A stretch of DNA of 64,000 nt from Artocarpus heterophyllus (lineage: Eukaryota > Streptophyta > Magnoliopsida > Rosales > Moraceae). Within the stretch, counting starts at the first letter, position 1, and each line of letters opens with the position of its first letter. Under the pieces are notes generated by a model, which saw nothing but the letters and a program-made list of their open reading frames with translations, made no database searches and had not been told where the DNA came from. A program made the translations under genes and the position numbers. Positions 23,824-35,048 of the stretch are shown piece by piece. The stretch lies in assembly GCA_025403435.1 (NCBI GenBank), contig CM046348.1:10038606-10102605 (forward strand), written 5' to 3'.

Positions 23824-24518
23824 TAGGGGTGTTCATGAAATTCGTTTATCCGTGTAATTCATTCAATCCAATCCAATCCATTAAATTAAATTGGATTATG
23901 AAAAAAATGTATTAGTTTTTTATAAGAAATTTTTCAATTCGATATATACGAATTAGATTATAGATTAAGTATCTTTCAATGCATGTAATATGTGAATCCG
24001 ATATATATATATATATACACACAAATTTCCAAAATACCAACCGCTGTTTCTGAAAACATATTTTGTTAAATTAAAAAAAAAAGCCCGACCCAAAAACAAA
24101 GCCCATCCCAAAAAAATAAAGGCACGTTTTAATAATTTCTAAAATATGTAGGTGTTTTCTTTTCTTTTTTTTTCTTTTTTTAAGGAAGACTTTCTTTTAA
24201 TTTTATTAAGTTTGTTGTAATGCTACAATTTAGTTTATTATCCAATTTGTGTTCAATCATGCTGTAATTTGTTGGATTTGAATAAATTGTGTCATGTCAT
24301 ATTATACTTTTTTCATTTTTAGTTTTTTAAATAAATTAAACGCTCAACCCGTGAATCTGTAGATTTCAATCCGTCGAATTTGTTATTCACATATCATATT
24401 AGATTAGATTGGAACTCTTATGGATTCGTTTTGGATTGAATGTTTCTCAAACTAATATACACGGATTATATTACGGATTGACTACTAATCCATGTAATCT
24501 AATCCGTGAACATCTTTA
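23824..24518. mobile_element. hAT-type non-autonomous element, 695 bp
   Basis: Perfect 8-bp target repeats CTCTTAGT lie at 23816-23823 and 24519-24526. Termini TAGGGGTGTTCATG and CGTGAACATCTTTA are inverted. The interior repeats ATCCAAT/ATTGGAT words on both strands. It has no coding potential. Confidence 0.9.
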
Positions 24519-25227
24519 CTCTTAGTTTTAAGGCAAGTATACATATGATTATTTCTTTATTTCTGCCTTTTTCTTTTCTTGAAGATTCATTTCATCTTAA
24601 TTGAATCTTGCTTGTGTCTGCCCATTACATACTTATTAGTAGACAAGTTTGGAGAAATTTGTTTACCACAATTTATGCAATTGATTTTCGTTTTGTTTTG
24701 GTGATGATCTCTGAAATTATTATTATTTTTTTGGTTATTGCTATACATGCATTATTTGGGGTTGTGACTTGTTTATCGGTGGGTTTTTCTAGGTTTGCCA
24801 GTGGTAGGATAGATGTTTGAGTTGCAGGTGTTGGGACAGAGGTTTGGATTGTGCACGCACATTAGGGATTTAGGTTTGGTGAAGGAGACTCGCTTGTCTG
24901 GGTTCAAGGGGAGGGAGGAAGGCAGGAAAAGGTGAAGGATTTGGGTTTGGTTGGCCAGAGTTGGGGAAGATAAAGTTTTCCCATTTGTTATAGGCTTTCT
25001 TTTTTGTTTTTACTTTTTGTTATAATGGTACTTAATTTAATTAGGGGCATTTTGGTCTATTTGTAATAAATAACGATAACGTGATCGGCACATGACTAGT
25101 ATAAGTGAGAAAATTAATAGACGTTAGTTAAGTTTATCCTTTTGCACCCCCTTTTTCGAATTCAAAGTCGTTTTAGCTAAAAAAAAAAAGACTTATCTTT
25201 TAAATAAATCAAAGACGAACCGAACAA

Positions 25228-26711
25228 TTTACCGTATAATTAAATCCTATAACTAAAATAAAAGAGAGTAACTAAATAAAAGTAAAAACAAAATTTAAAT
25301 AGACAATGGGACTCGTTCACCATGATTTCATATATAATATACAGAACGTAAATACACTCACAATAAGTAAATAGATTTGTTTTAGAAGAATTAATTGAAT
25401 TTATTTAGTTAGAATATTAATTGGTGTATTTTCAATCCATACAACACAAACCTATACTGTTAAATATCTCATTGCATTTGTACACAACTACGTAAATTTT
25501 ATTTATTTATATTGTTAAAATGAGATGGACCTTTGTTGAAAAACAAAATCGTACCAATTAGCATTATAAATTTCCAACAAAGGAGGGACATACTTGTAAT
25601 TTTCCAATGTGACTTTTGGCTCCATCACTGATCTCTACAAAGTAGGGATGATTGTTTTTGGTGGTTCAGGTGGACTCATAGTCCTCACAGCTATGTTTGA
25701 TAGCTTATATTGGATTATATTGTGTAAGATATATAGTATTTAATGCATGATATATTGTAAAACGTCGAAATGTAATTTTTTAAACTTTTAAAGGATCAAA
25801 TTTAATTTTTCAAAAATTATGGCAAAAATATAATTTTATAAAAATTAAAGAGTCAAATATATATTTTTAAAAATTATGGGTCCAAATGCAATTTTAAAAA
25901 ATCTTGGGGTCAAAAAACATTTTTTTTATATTTAAAGGCCAAAATATAAATTTTAAAAAATATTAAATTGCCCTCAATTTTTAGAAAAGTATGGGCTTTG
26001 ACCTAACCCCTCGTGGGGTATTTAACCCAATATCTAAAGAAACTATGAATCTAATATGAAATAACATAATGCAATACACTAAAAATGAACCGTATTTTAT
26101 AATACAACATAACTCGTATCAATTTAACATCTGTATTAACTTATACAATTACAATATAATAATCATATCGAATATTATATTAATGTATTATTATACAATA
26201 TGATTTTTTATATGGTCTACAAAAAATAGCTTTAAGAAATTCTTACTCTCTTATCGATCCACGCAACCACATTAGAGAGAACCTCCCCCATCGCTCCTTT
26301 TTCTCCGTCCCTATCCATCAACCCCTAAGCCACCCTTGTCAAGGACCAAACAAACTCTTTAAGTTTCGTCTATTGTAGCAATAGTCAAAGGAGTTCGGTA
26401 AAAATAGGCGCTAAAATACGACAACCACAAATAATGATGCATGATCGTGTAAACTAGATGGATTAAATTGTTGACTATTGGCTTTGGTGGCTTGAAATCT
26501 AAACCATTCTTTATTAGGAAGCTTCTGTTTTGTACATATTCATTGATCCTAAGGCTGCGCTTGCTTTTCCCATTTATAAATACTCACTTCAACTATTATG
26601 GTTGGAAACTTGGATTTTCTTGCACACTTTTCCGATGTATGTTAAAATACATGTCTAATTATAAAAGTGTACTTTTGACATTTTTGTCAATGCCGATGCA
26701 GGAAGAAAGCA
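25228..26711. other. AT-rich intergenic sequence, no gene seen
   Basis: About 25770-25985 is a degenerate tandem array with a unit of roughly 40-50 bp built on AAAAATTATGGGTCCAAATG-like words. A short C-rich stretch at about 26280-26340 is not coding. No frame here resembles a protein. Confidence 0.55.
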
Positions 26712-26830
26712 GGTCTATTTGGTTCGAGTATTTGAATAAAATATTTGAATAAAGATTTAAATTTTTATAAGAGAAAATACTTTAGCAAAATGATTCAAAC
26801 CGTGATTCGAGTAGTGAAACAAACGAATCC
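26712..26830. mobile_element. PIF/Harbinger-type MITE, reverse orientation
   Basis: Same family as 4764 but in the opposite orientation. It starts GGTCTATTTGGTTCGAG, contains the reversed core AAAATACTTTAGCAAAATGA, and ends AACAAACGAATCC followed by TAA at 26831. The left target copy is not preserved. Confidence 0.72.
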
Positions 26831-26955
26831 TAAAATAAAAATTAGGTAAGTAATATTCATGCCCGAAAGAAATTCAAAATAATAAATTCCTCTCTTTGTG
26901 ATTAAAATTAATATTTTACGGGACGTTGCGTTTCGGTAAACATTCCTTGCCGTGT

Positions 26956-26958
26956 TTT

Positions 26959-26994
<36 letters not shown>

Positions 26995-26996
26995 TT
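26956..26996. repeat. (TTTC)n microsatellite
   Basis: About ten uninterrupted TTTC units followed by a T run. Likely length-variable. Confidence 0.9.
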
Positions 26997-28275
26997 TTTA
27001 ATGTTTGTAATGTAATTGTTGTTGGGTTCGAGTTTCTTCAATATATATTAACGAAGAGTTGCTTTTAGAGTTCCACTCAATTGGAAATATATTTTGTTAT
27101 GGCTATCGTCAACAATATTTATTAATTCTTGGCATTATTATTTTCTTTAAACGCCTAAAATGGTAACAAGTGGCAGGTTTTTTTTTTTTTTAATTGCCCA
27201 TATAAAACCGTTTACATGATAATAATACTGATCAATTTTTAAGTGACATAAGACTTTTCAAAAAAATCAGCCATCTAGGATTGTTCTAATTGATTGTATA
27301 TTAATAATGTGTAAGTAATTGTAAGATGAAAATTTAAAACACTAATCAAAAACGACAAATGTACAATACAAACAAGTCGGCTCACGAATCCTTGTTATTA
27401 CGATGGCAAACCAAACTAAAAAGAAAAAAAAAAAAAAGAAAATGTAGGGTGCCAAATGATAGAATCACCAAGGACGCATCATCGAATCAATACACATGCA
27501 CCATATGACAAGCTAAACCTGTTAAGTTGTGAAGCTTAATTTAATACCGTGACTAATTATTGCCCTACACAAAAAGTTACAACGAATAACTTTTCTTATA
27601 ATATCATTGTAACGGTTGAAAAGGGGTCTCTCTTGAAAATTTTACGCTCAAGCCAAAATTTTATTAAGAGTGATAGGGGGATTTCACACTTAAAACTTTA
27701 GTTCTATATATAATGAATGCACCGAATAGGGATTATTATTAAAGAGGTTACAAAAAATAGAAAATTGAGTGTTGTTTGATTTTTTTCTTTTTGTAAATTT
27801 TTCCTTTTATCATATTGAATTTTCTTCAACAATTGTAAGTAGACGTAGCTCTCGTATCTAGGTTAAACCATTATGAATTTGTGTGCTTATTTTTGCTTAT
27901 TTTTCTTTCTTATATTTTGTTTCTTGTCGGTAGAATTAGGGTTGCTAACTCGTAAATAAATCAACCATTCAACACAACACTTCTAACACCAAGAGTTAGA
28001 CGAGACCTCATGAGAGTAGGAACTCCAAAAAGTGATGCACTCAAAAAGCCGACCAAAAATGGCGAGAAATCCCCCCCATTTTGTCTTAGCAAACACTTCT
28101 CCCACCATCATCGTGGAAGAAAACATAATATTGGAAGCCCGTCGACACATTTAAAAGATAAGAGTTATGCTTTAATGGAGGTTTGCAGACAAATAACAGA
28201 GAAGAGGCGCGAAGAACGGTGAGTATAAAGCTCACAACATACGGGAGGCTGAGTAGAAAATGCATTAATATACTA
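26997..28275. other. Intergenic, no gene seen
   Basis: AT-rich. An open frame at 28010-28222 has no recognisable motif and unremarkable composition, so I do not call it a gene. Sequence near 27600-27960 has promoter-like TATATATA and an AGGGTTGCTAAC-type segment of unknown nature. Confidence 0.5.
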
Positions 28276-28640
28276 TGTACAGAAAACCTAGACACGTGGC
28301 TCTCTAAGAATGAGCATTGTACAAAGGAAATAACTGTGCAATTATAACCGGATGAAAAACTTTTTTTTTCCGACCTGGCTATAGCTTGGTCCTCTCACAG
28401 CAGTGGGCCCTACCAGGTGGGTTTCAGTGGTGTACAAAAAACCTAGACACGTGGCTCTCTAAGAATGAGCACTGCACAAAGGAATTAACTGTACAATTAT
28501 AACCTGATGAAAAACTTTTTTTTTTCCGACCGGGCTGTAGCCTGGTCCTTTTACGACAATAGGCCCTATCGGGTGGGTCCTAGTGGTGGGACCCATTGTT
28601 GTGAGAGAACCAGGCTACAGGCCGATCGGGACATAGAAAT
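28276..28640. repeat. 155-bp tandem duplication ending in a foldback
   Basis: TGTACAGAAAACCTAGACAC at 28276 recurs as TGTACAAAAAACCTAGACAC at 28431, and the two units stay about 90% alike through the T-run and the CCGACC-GGGCT stretch. The second unit is followed by an inverted copy of its own end: GGCTGTAGCCTGGTCC at about 28534 pairs with the AACCAGGCTACAGGCC stretch near 28608. The whole could fold into a hairpin of roughly 50-bp arms. Class is uncertain; a foldback MITE is likely. Confidence 0.75.
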
Positions 28641-29235
28641 GCCCTAACCTGATACAATGACTAGAACGAAATGCTAGTGTACGATACACTCCACTCTAAG
28701 ACTATGTTCTAATACTAAAGACGGTACACTTCTAGGGCCGGCTTTACTTTCTTATTCCCAATCAAAGCTATTTCTTTATCTCAATAATATTTTATAATTA
28801 CATATATTGAAATTAGTATTTAACAAATTAAATTAATATGTCAAAAATCATGAGTCATACCTGAACTATATTTGTCTAATAAATTAAACATATATTATTT
28901 TGACTTAATCTGATTCAATTAGTAAATTGAAATTTAACAACAAAAGTAATATAGAATTCAAGTGCCTTTCTAAAAATATGGCCACATACGCAATGATGTA
29001 AAACATTAGATGATTAACCGTTTTGGTTTGACAAGTAATAAGAAAAAAAATATATGAAATAGGAAACCAAATTATGTGATCCTATATTAATACTGGACAC
29101 ATATATGTAATTCTCAAAGGTTTTTTATTTCATATAATATGAGGTTTATGACTCTTTCTAGTAAGAAAATACTTTCTAGATTCAAATTTTAGCAGACATA
29201 TGAGACACATCCAAACACTTGAGCCAACCTTAATT

Positions 29236-29810
29236 TAAGGGTGTTCAAAAAAATCGAGAAATTGAAACCAACTGTCAAACCGGCATGAAAAAAGTCACAA
29301 TAGCAAAACTAATCGATTTGGCCGAAAAACTGATCGCCTATAAAGTGAGCAGTTCGCTTATTAGAAGGGCTTTTTTCATATCAGTAAGAAACTAAACCAA
29401 TTAATCAATTTTGGTTTTTATAAAATATCAGTGTAAATTATAATAATATACCATAAATAAACTCCATGTCATGTTTAAACTTTAAGATTTTGGACTCTAT
29501 TGTTAGATTAAAAATTTGTTTGCTTTTTATTGTTTAGCTAATATATTATTATTCTCAACATGTTAAGTTTTTAGGTCATCTCTAATACATTATATTTGTA
29601 CCTAAAAAAATGAAACTGATTAGGTTACTATCTCTAATCTGGCTCGTTGTTGGTTTCTAGACCCCACCGTCACAAACTGACCATTATTGGTCAAAAACCG
29701 ACTGAATCTCTCTTACAAACAATTAATGTTCAGTTTGCATTTCCTAAAACAAGCTGCCATCAGTTCCGTCTAACTAAAAATTGACTAAAATTGACCGTTG
29801 AATATCCCTA
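29236..29810. mobile_element. hAT-type element, 575 bp, degenerate
   Basis: Termini TAAGGGTGTTCAAAA and CGTTGAATATCCCTA are inverted and match the hAT ends seen at 23824. Flanking 8-mers CCTTAATT and CTTCAAGT agree at five of eight positions, consistent with an old insertion. The interior carries AACCGGCA/GACCGAC-type words. No transposase frame. Confidence 0.65.
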
Positions 29811-30479
29811 CTTCAAGTTGCCCCATATAAAGTGGCAAAGCCAAAAACCTTTTTTAAGCGGGGCACTATGAAAAATAAATATATTATTTTATTGAATGAA
29901 TATATAGTTATATATTCTCATTATTTAGTAGATAATTATAATTTTTTCAATAAAATGGGGGCAAAATAATATTATTCAATTATTCAAGTTAATAGCATAT
30001 CTAAATTTTTTTAAGAATTTTGTAGATAAGACTTTAAATTATAAAAATTGAGTAGGGCATGTATCTTGTCTAAATTACATCTTCCTCCACCATTACAGAT
30101 ATATATTTCTGAATATTAATTCCCAAATATATTTCTGAATGTTATTAATAAAGAGAATACATATGTAGTTCTATAACAAAAATCAAAGATCAACCCTATA
30201 TTTCATAGATTTGGATTAAAAAGTTGTAGTTTATTTTATTTAGGGAATTTCTCTCATAGAAACAACACTCTTTAGCCACTGGTGGAGCTCATATTCTTTT
30301 GCCTAGACTTTCAGATGATTGGTCGGGTGGTGAGGAGTAATTTGACTATTATGGATGAGAGCACATTCGATTCTTGATGCTTTTTGGAAAAACCCCGGAA
30401 GAATTTTTTCACTAAATGACTAAAAAACCATGGGTTTAAAAAATTAAAAATGAAAAATAAAATCAAAACATCATAACAT

Positions 30480-30725
30480 TTAAAAAAACTTCAAGGCAGA
30501 CGCTCTGGAGCTCAATGGAGCCGTCGATGATGGCGGGGATGAGGAGGGATGGTTCGGACCAGGCCGTCGACGGCCCGTGGGTTGCTCGTTGAGGCGTTGT
30601 TGCCGTCGTCGGAAGGTGGGTTAGGGACACGGGTTTGAGATCTAACGAAGACGAAAGTACAGACGCCGTGGAGCTCAACGGAGCCGTCAGCAATGGCGGC
30701 GACGAGCATGGGGGATCGGATCCTG
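30480..30725. other. GC-rich island with an internal duplication, function unknown
   Basis: The base composition jumps from AT-rich to GC-rich here. TGGAGCTCAATGGAGCCGTC at about 30506 is repeated with changes at about 30669 (TGGAGCTCAACGGAGCCGTC), followed in both by an (A/G)TGGCGGxGAxGAG-type stretch. Frames on the minus strand are short and unrecognisable. It looks like captured or retroelement-derived sequence. Confidence 0.5.
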
Positions 30726-31238
30726 GACTAAAGATAGAACACGATGTTTACAAAATTTATCCTTTATATTCTATCCAAAATTAATTTTATCATACATATT
30801 GCATGAAACATGTTACAAGAAAATTCCAAGAAAGCAAAGGCCTGAGGTAACCTATACAAGGTTCATTAATTTCTTACTATTTAGAAAATAGTTTCAAAAT
30901 ATCTGGTTTGATTGTTATATATTTTTATAACTCTGTGACACCCTATATGCATTGCAATTCGACGGGCACGCATCTATTGGGGTTTTCTTTTCTGTTCTTT
31001 TTTTCCCTCTTTCTTGCTTTTTATTGCATAGCATACAATACACTTGAAGAATTTCTCTTAATTAAAATCTATGAATAATCGATCTGTTATTTTCAAACCG
31101 TGAATCGATAAATTCCTAAAATACGAGCATATAAATATTTAGGCAACTTGAAAAAAGACTTTACTAAAATATGGCTAATTGCCTAATTTTATATATAGTG
31201 GACAAGAAATAACTAAACTGCAAGTGAAAAAACATTTA

Positions 31239-31341
31239 GGGTACGTTTGGTACGAGTATTTGAGTAGAGTATTTGAATGAATATTTAAATTTTTGTGAGA
31301 GAAATTCGAATCGTGATTTAAAAACTGAAACAAACACACTC
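31239..31341. mobile_element. PIF/Harbinger-type MITE, 103 bp, TTA target duplication
   Basis: Starts GGGTACGTTTGG and ends CAAACACACTC, flanked by TTA at 31236-31238 and 31342-31344. Interior is the reverse of the 4764 core but lacks the CTACAGTATTT part, hence the shorter length. Confidence 0.85.
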
Positions 31342-31755
31342 TTAATACTCGCGGCTTAGTAATCCGCATCTGCGGAATCCGAACCATCCGCCGGAACAGA
31401 CGCTGAAGATGGGAACCGTGGCTTCGGGGGTGTTCACGTTTGGTATATGCCTACTTTGACCGAGGTCGTGCTTTTTAATTTTTAAATATGTATACATGGT
31501 CATATTTGCGTGCCTTAATTATATAGGTTATGTTGTAGAATACTTTTCCCGTGAGCATATGTGGATCCAAACCAATAAATTTAATTAATTAATTCGGCGG
31601 AAAAAGCCGCCACTATATAAACGTATGTATTAAAGTCCTACTTATTTATTAATTTATGTAATAATATTTATATATTGCAACAATTCAAATTAACTTTTCA
31701 ACTTTTCAAGAAGGCCAAATCCTTTGAATAATATAAACATTTAAAAAAAAAACTA

Positions 31756-32014
31756 ACGTGTTTGGACGTGACTTTATCAACGTGTGAATTTGATATTCTT
31801 GATCAAGTTAAGCGAGAAAGTTCCAAAAATTACTCTCCAATTCCATAAAATACACGAATTTGATTGCAAAAAGATCACGCGTTCTTCGTTGAATTTTAGG
31901 TAATGCGTGCGCGGATGATGTCTTTCCTAGAAAGTGACTCTTTACCTTCTCAAAGTCAAAAACAGGAAACCTTCAAATTTTACCTCAATATACAATAAAA
32001 CTATGTATATATAA
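31756..32014 (+). promoter_or_regulatory. Putative promoter of the NHL6-like gene
   Basis: Three ACGTG cores lie within 29 bp at 31756-31760, 31766-31770 and 31780-31784, as in ABA-responsive (ABRE-like) promoters. TTGACT on the minus strand at 31954-31959 has the TTGAC core of a W-box. TATATATAA at 32006-32014 is 105 bp before the ATG and is a plausible TATA box. Only sequence motifs support this. Confidence 0.5.
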
Positions 32015-32119
32015 TAACAAAAACTTGCTCAAGAAAAACTCTTAATAACACAAATAGTAATATTACAAGTTGGTACTGCAGAGAGATCAAGAAAAAAAAA
32101 ATCAAATTGCACTCCAAAC

Positions 32120-32872
32120 ATGGCTGATCAGCAGAGAGTCCATCCAGCTCAAGACCCTGAGGCCCCATTGGTGCGGGCGGAAGCCTCAAGCTCCGAAAAA
32201 GGCGACCCGGCATCGGCGTCGGCACCGCTTTATCCTCCTTTCCAGCGAACCATTCCGTTGGAGCAGTCAAAGCCGCCGAAGAAGCGAAGAAGCTGTCTCT
32301 GCAGGTGCTTCTGCTGGACTCTCCTCGTCATTCTCATCCTAATCATCGCCATCGCAGCCACCGTTGGCATCCTCTACTTGGTTTTCCGCCCAAAATTGCC
32401 GAAATACTCGATCGACAGGCTTCAGGTAACGCAATTCGATTTGAGCAGCAACGAGAGCCTGGAGGCAACCTTCGACGTGACGATCACCGCACGCAATCCG
32501 AACAAGAAGATCGGGATATACTACGAGGGGGGAAGCCGGATAACCGTGAGCTACTCGGGGACCAGGCTTTGCCAGGGGGCCCTGCCCAAGTTCTATCAAG
32601 GACACCGCAACACGACGCAGCTGGTCGTGCCGTTGTCGGGGCAGACGGCGAATGCGTCGGGGCTTATAACGGACCTTGAGACGGAGCAGCAGAATACTGG
32701 TTATGTTCCGCTTGCTCTGAGGGTCAGACAACCCGTCAGAATTAAGCTGGGAAAGCTTAAGCTTTTCAAGATCAAGTTCTCCGTCAGATGTAGCCTCAAT
32801 GTTAATGATCTTTCTGCTAGCAACGATATTACGATTCGCAACAGTAGCTGCAAGTTCAGGTTTAAGCTATAA
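32120..32872 (+). CDS. NHL6: NDR1/HIN1-like protein (LEA_2 domain), NHL6 type
   Basis: Single-exon gene of 250 residues starting MADQQRVHPAQDPEAPLV, a cytosolic tail characteristic of the NHL6 branch. A basic, Cys-rich juxtamembrane stretch KKRRSCLCRCFCW (54-66) precedes one transmembrane helix (about 67-88, ILILIIAIAATVGILYLVF). The outer part begins with FRPKLPKYSIDRLQV and continues as a LEA_2 domain with TARNPNKKIGIYY, the family's NPN block. It contains LCQGALPKFYQGHRNTT and the final CKFRFKL. Possible N-glycosylation sites include NES, NTT, NAS and NSS. Family members sit at the plasma membrane; NDR1 acts in immunity and Arabidopsis NHL6 has been linked to ABA and abiotic stress. The role here is inferred from that. 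Unlike its surroundings the gene is GC-rich. The ATG is the first in the transcript-sized region after the TATA-like box. Confidence 0.93.
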   Translation: MADQQRVHPAQDPEAPLVRAEASSSEKGDPASASAPLYPPFQRTIPLEQSKPPKKRRSCLCRCFCWTLLVILILIIAIAATVGILYLVFRPKLPKYSIDRLQVTQFDLSSNESLEATFDVTITARNPNKKIGIYYEGGSRITVSYSGTRLCQGALPKFYQGHRNTTQLVVPLSGQTANASGLITDLETEQQNTGYVPLALRVRQPVRIKLGKLKLFKIKFSVRCSLNVNDLSASNDITIRNSSCKFRFKL

Positions 32873-35048
32873 ATACACACACGTACATACATATACTACT
32901 ATATCGTATACACTTATCATCGATGCATGTATTATTTTTTTATTTTTTCTTCGTCTTTAGAAGTAGCGGATGATTGATTAGTTCTACAAATATGGGGTTT
33001 TTGTATCCCTAATTTGTGATTTGGATTTTTTTTTTTTTTTGTTTCTTATCATCTATTTCTCTATATGAACTATTTAGTGTTTATTTGAGGATATAATATG
33101 GTTCACTATTCAATATTTGCCCTCTCTTTGCCTATGGCACCAATTTTGTATTGGATTTGGACGTTCACGTATATAATGAGGTCAATTTGATCATCAATTT
33201 ACCACTTTTTCCATTCAAAGTGTAGATTTCCTTGAAGGCTTGATCAGTTTAATAAACAAAGTCGCAAAATACTAAGATAGAAACAAACATATGAATTGAG
33301 TTTGAGATATAATCCCCTTAAAACGAAGGGGATTACAGGCAGGCGTAGAAAGATCTTAAGAAATATGAGTCGTTATTAGATCAGGATCGTTTGACAATTG
33401 CGATCTGCCAGATAAGCCAGGGTTGGGTGGGCAACCAAGAAAAGTTTCTCCAACGCGGTTAAGTCAAAATAGGGGAAATTTGGTGGTGTTAATAATCTAT
33501 TTTTTTTGGTTGGTGCGTGTGTTTAAAATTGTGTGGTTAAGAATTTTATTGTTTGAACTATGAGTTTTAAACTGTGTGGTTTAAATAATGGTTATGAATT
33601 AATATTTAGAATGTAAAGATTTAAAACGATAATAAAACATCATATCAAGTTTAAAATAAAAGCTAATGTTTTGAAAGCTATAGTTTATGAAGAAAAAATG
33701 AGCATAGGAATAGTTTTTATGATGAAAAATGGTTCAAACCGTATGAACTTGACTAGGGGTTGGTTAAAGTTTGGGTCATAGATGTTTTAGCAGGTTTAGA
33801 GCTACCTCCATTGTAAAGTTGCCTCAGTTATTATTCCATCAAATGTCAGTATGAACCGTCTCCATAATTTAAACTGGCCTAAACCCATGTACTAAACACC
33901 ACATTAGTGGTTTTGTTTACTTTGAACAAGCTTTTCTGTGGTAGGGATACTACTGATAATGGGGTCACATTTAATACGTTAATTAGAATTAAAGTTTTAA
34001 ATTTAAAAACTGTAGCATTTGAGAGGTTTACATTATAGCAACTTTTTACTTCTTACTATAGTATGTGAAAACTTTATACTGTAGTTAGTTGAAATCGGTT
34101 AGTTCTAAACAAACATCGTAAACAAACACATGCAATGTATCCTTTTAAACATTGGCTAAAATTACATAATGTTAAATTGTATACAAAATTGATATAATCT
34201 GATGGATTTTTTGGGAGCATTGGTTAGAACTAATTAGTTTGAACCAATTGGTTAAAAATAGTATAACATATGAGAGCTTTATACTGTAGCATACTTTTGT
34301 TTAATACTACAACATATGAGAGTTTCATATTGTAACAACCAAAAGTTTTAATTTGAACTGAAAATGCCAAACACATACCCTTGTGGAATTCTCCAACTTT
34401 GAATCAGAATTAGGTAAGCTAGGGCAAATATCATTGCCAGAATAAGCTAGCTACTCGTTGATTTATTTATCACAAATTTTCGAATTCATAATCCAAATAG
34501 TACCTAAAAGTTTACAAACACTACATGTAGGTTATATACAACCTTGCATAGAAGAATATATTTTATGTTGGATGCATAAAAATAATGAAATCAATTTGGT
34601 CGTTGATCATTTCTTCCCCAACAAAGTGTTTGTCCCTTGAGCTGCCCTACCCTACACTACCTCGTGTCGTCTTTCATAGTGGTTATTGGTGATCACCTAT
34701 CATTTAACAAAATACCAAAAAGAAATACATAAACACACGATAATGCTGAGCAAAGATACAATCAGTACTTTGAAACGAACCATCATAGAAAAAGCTTCTC
34801 ACTCACAGTTCAGTCAAAAGAGGAGAAATTTTGGTTGTTTTATTGGTGGTAATAACACAATTTAGTGGCTTTGCTTATTTGAAGGAGCCTTTTACGGTAC
34901 TCAACAGTCAAAGTCCTATCAAATCACATTAATATATATATATATATATGTATGTATCAACTTGTTTTACATTTCATACGTTACAATGCTACGAATTTGA
35001 ATTATATCATACGTAAGCTATGGAAAATATTATTGTCAAAGCAAGTTA
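32873..35048. other. Intergenic; two copies of repeat family 2
   Basis: The 3' UTR of the NHL6-like gene probably fills the first 150-250 bp. Repeat family 2 occurs at about 33985-34125 and 34217-34376; the second contains two ACATATGAGAG..TT blocks and ends with GCCAAACACA. A GTTTAAA-rich stretch at 33480-33900 may be another MITE. (TA)n lies at about 34931-34950. No gene was seen. Confidence 0.5.

Larger units (their letters stand above)
20034..25227. mobile_element. Composite element bounded by inverted repeats (Mutator-like, putative), with nested insertions
   Basis: The left arm is 20034-20147 plus 20774-20830, interrupted by the hAT element at 20148. The reverse complement of 25078-25227 aligns to it through TTGTTCRGTTSGTCTTTRAT, then TTTAGCT, TTYAAATTC and AAACTTAACTAAYGTCTRTT in the same order. 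The arms are roughly 170 bp and diverged. The interior is a pyrimidine-rich block (about 21300-21568), an LTR insertion (21569-23533), another hAT element (23824-24518) and GC-richer sequence at 24800-24980. Long inverted arms suggest a Mutator-like element. I could not prove a 9-bp target duplication and saw no MURA-type transposase. Confidence 0.6.

Noticed and set aside
28010..28222. 70-codon plus-strand frame
   Set aside because: No motif, no promoter or splice context, and flanked by repeats.
32305..32731. Two frames overlapping the NHL6-like gene
   Set aside because: GC-rich coding DNA keeps other frames open; the LEA_2 frame is clearly the real one.
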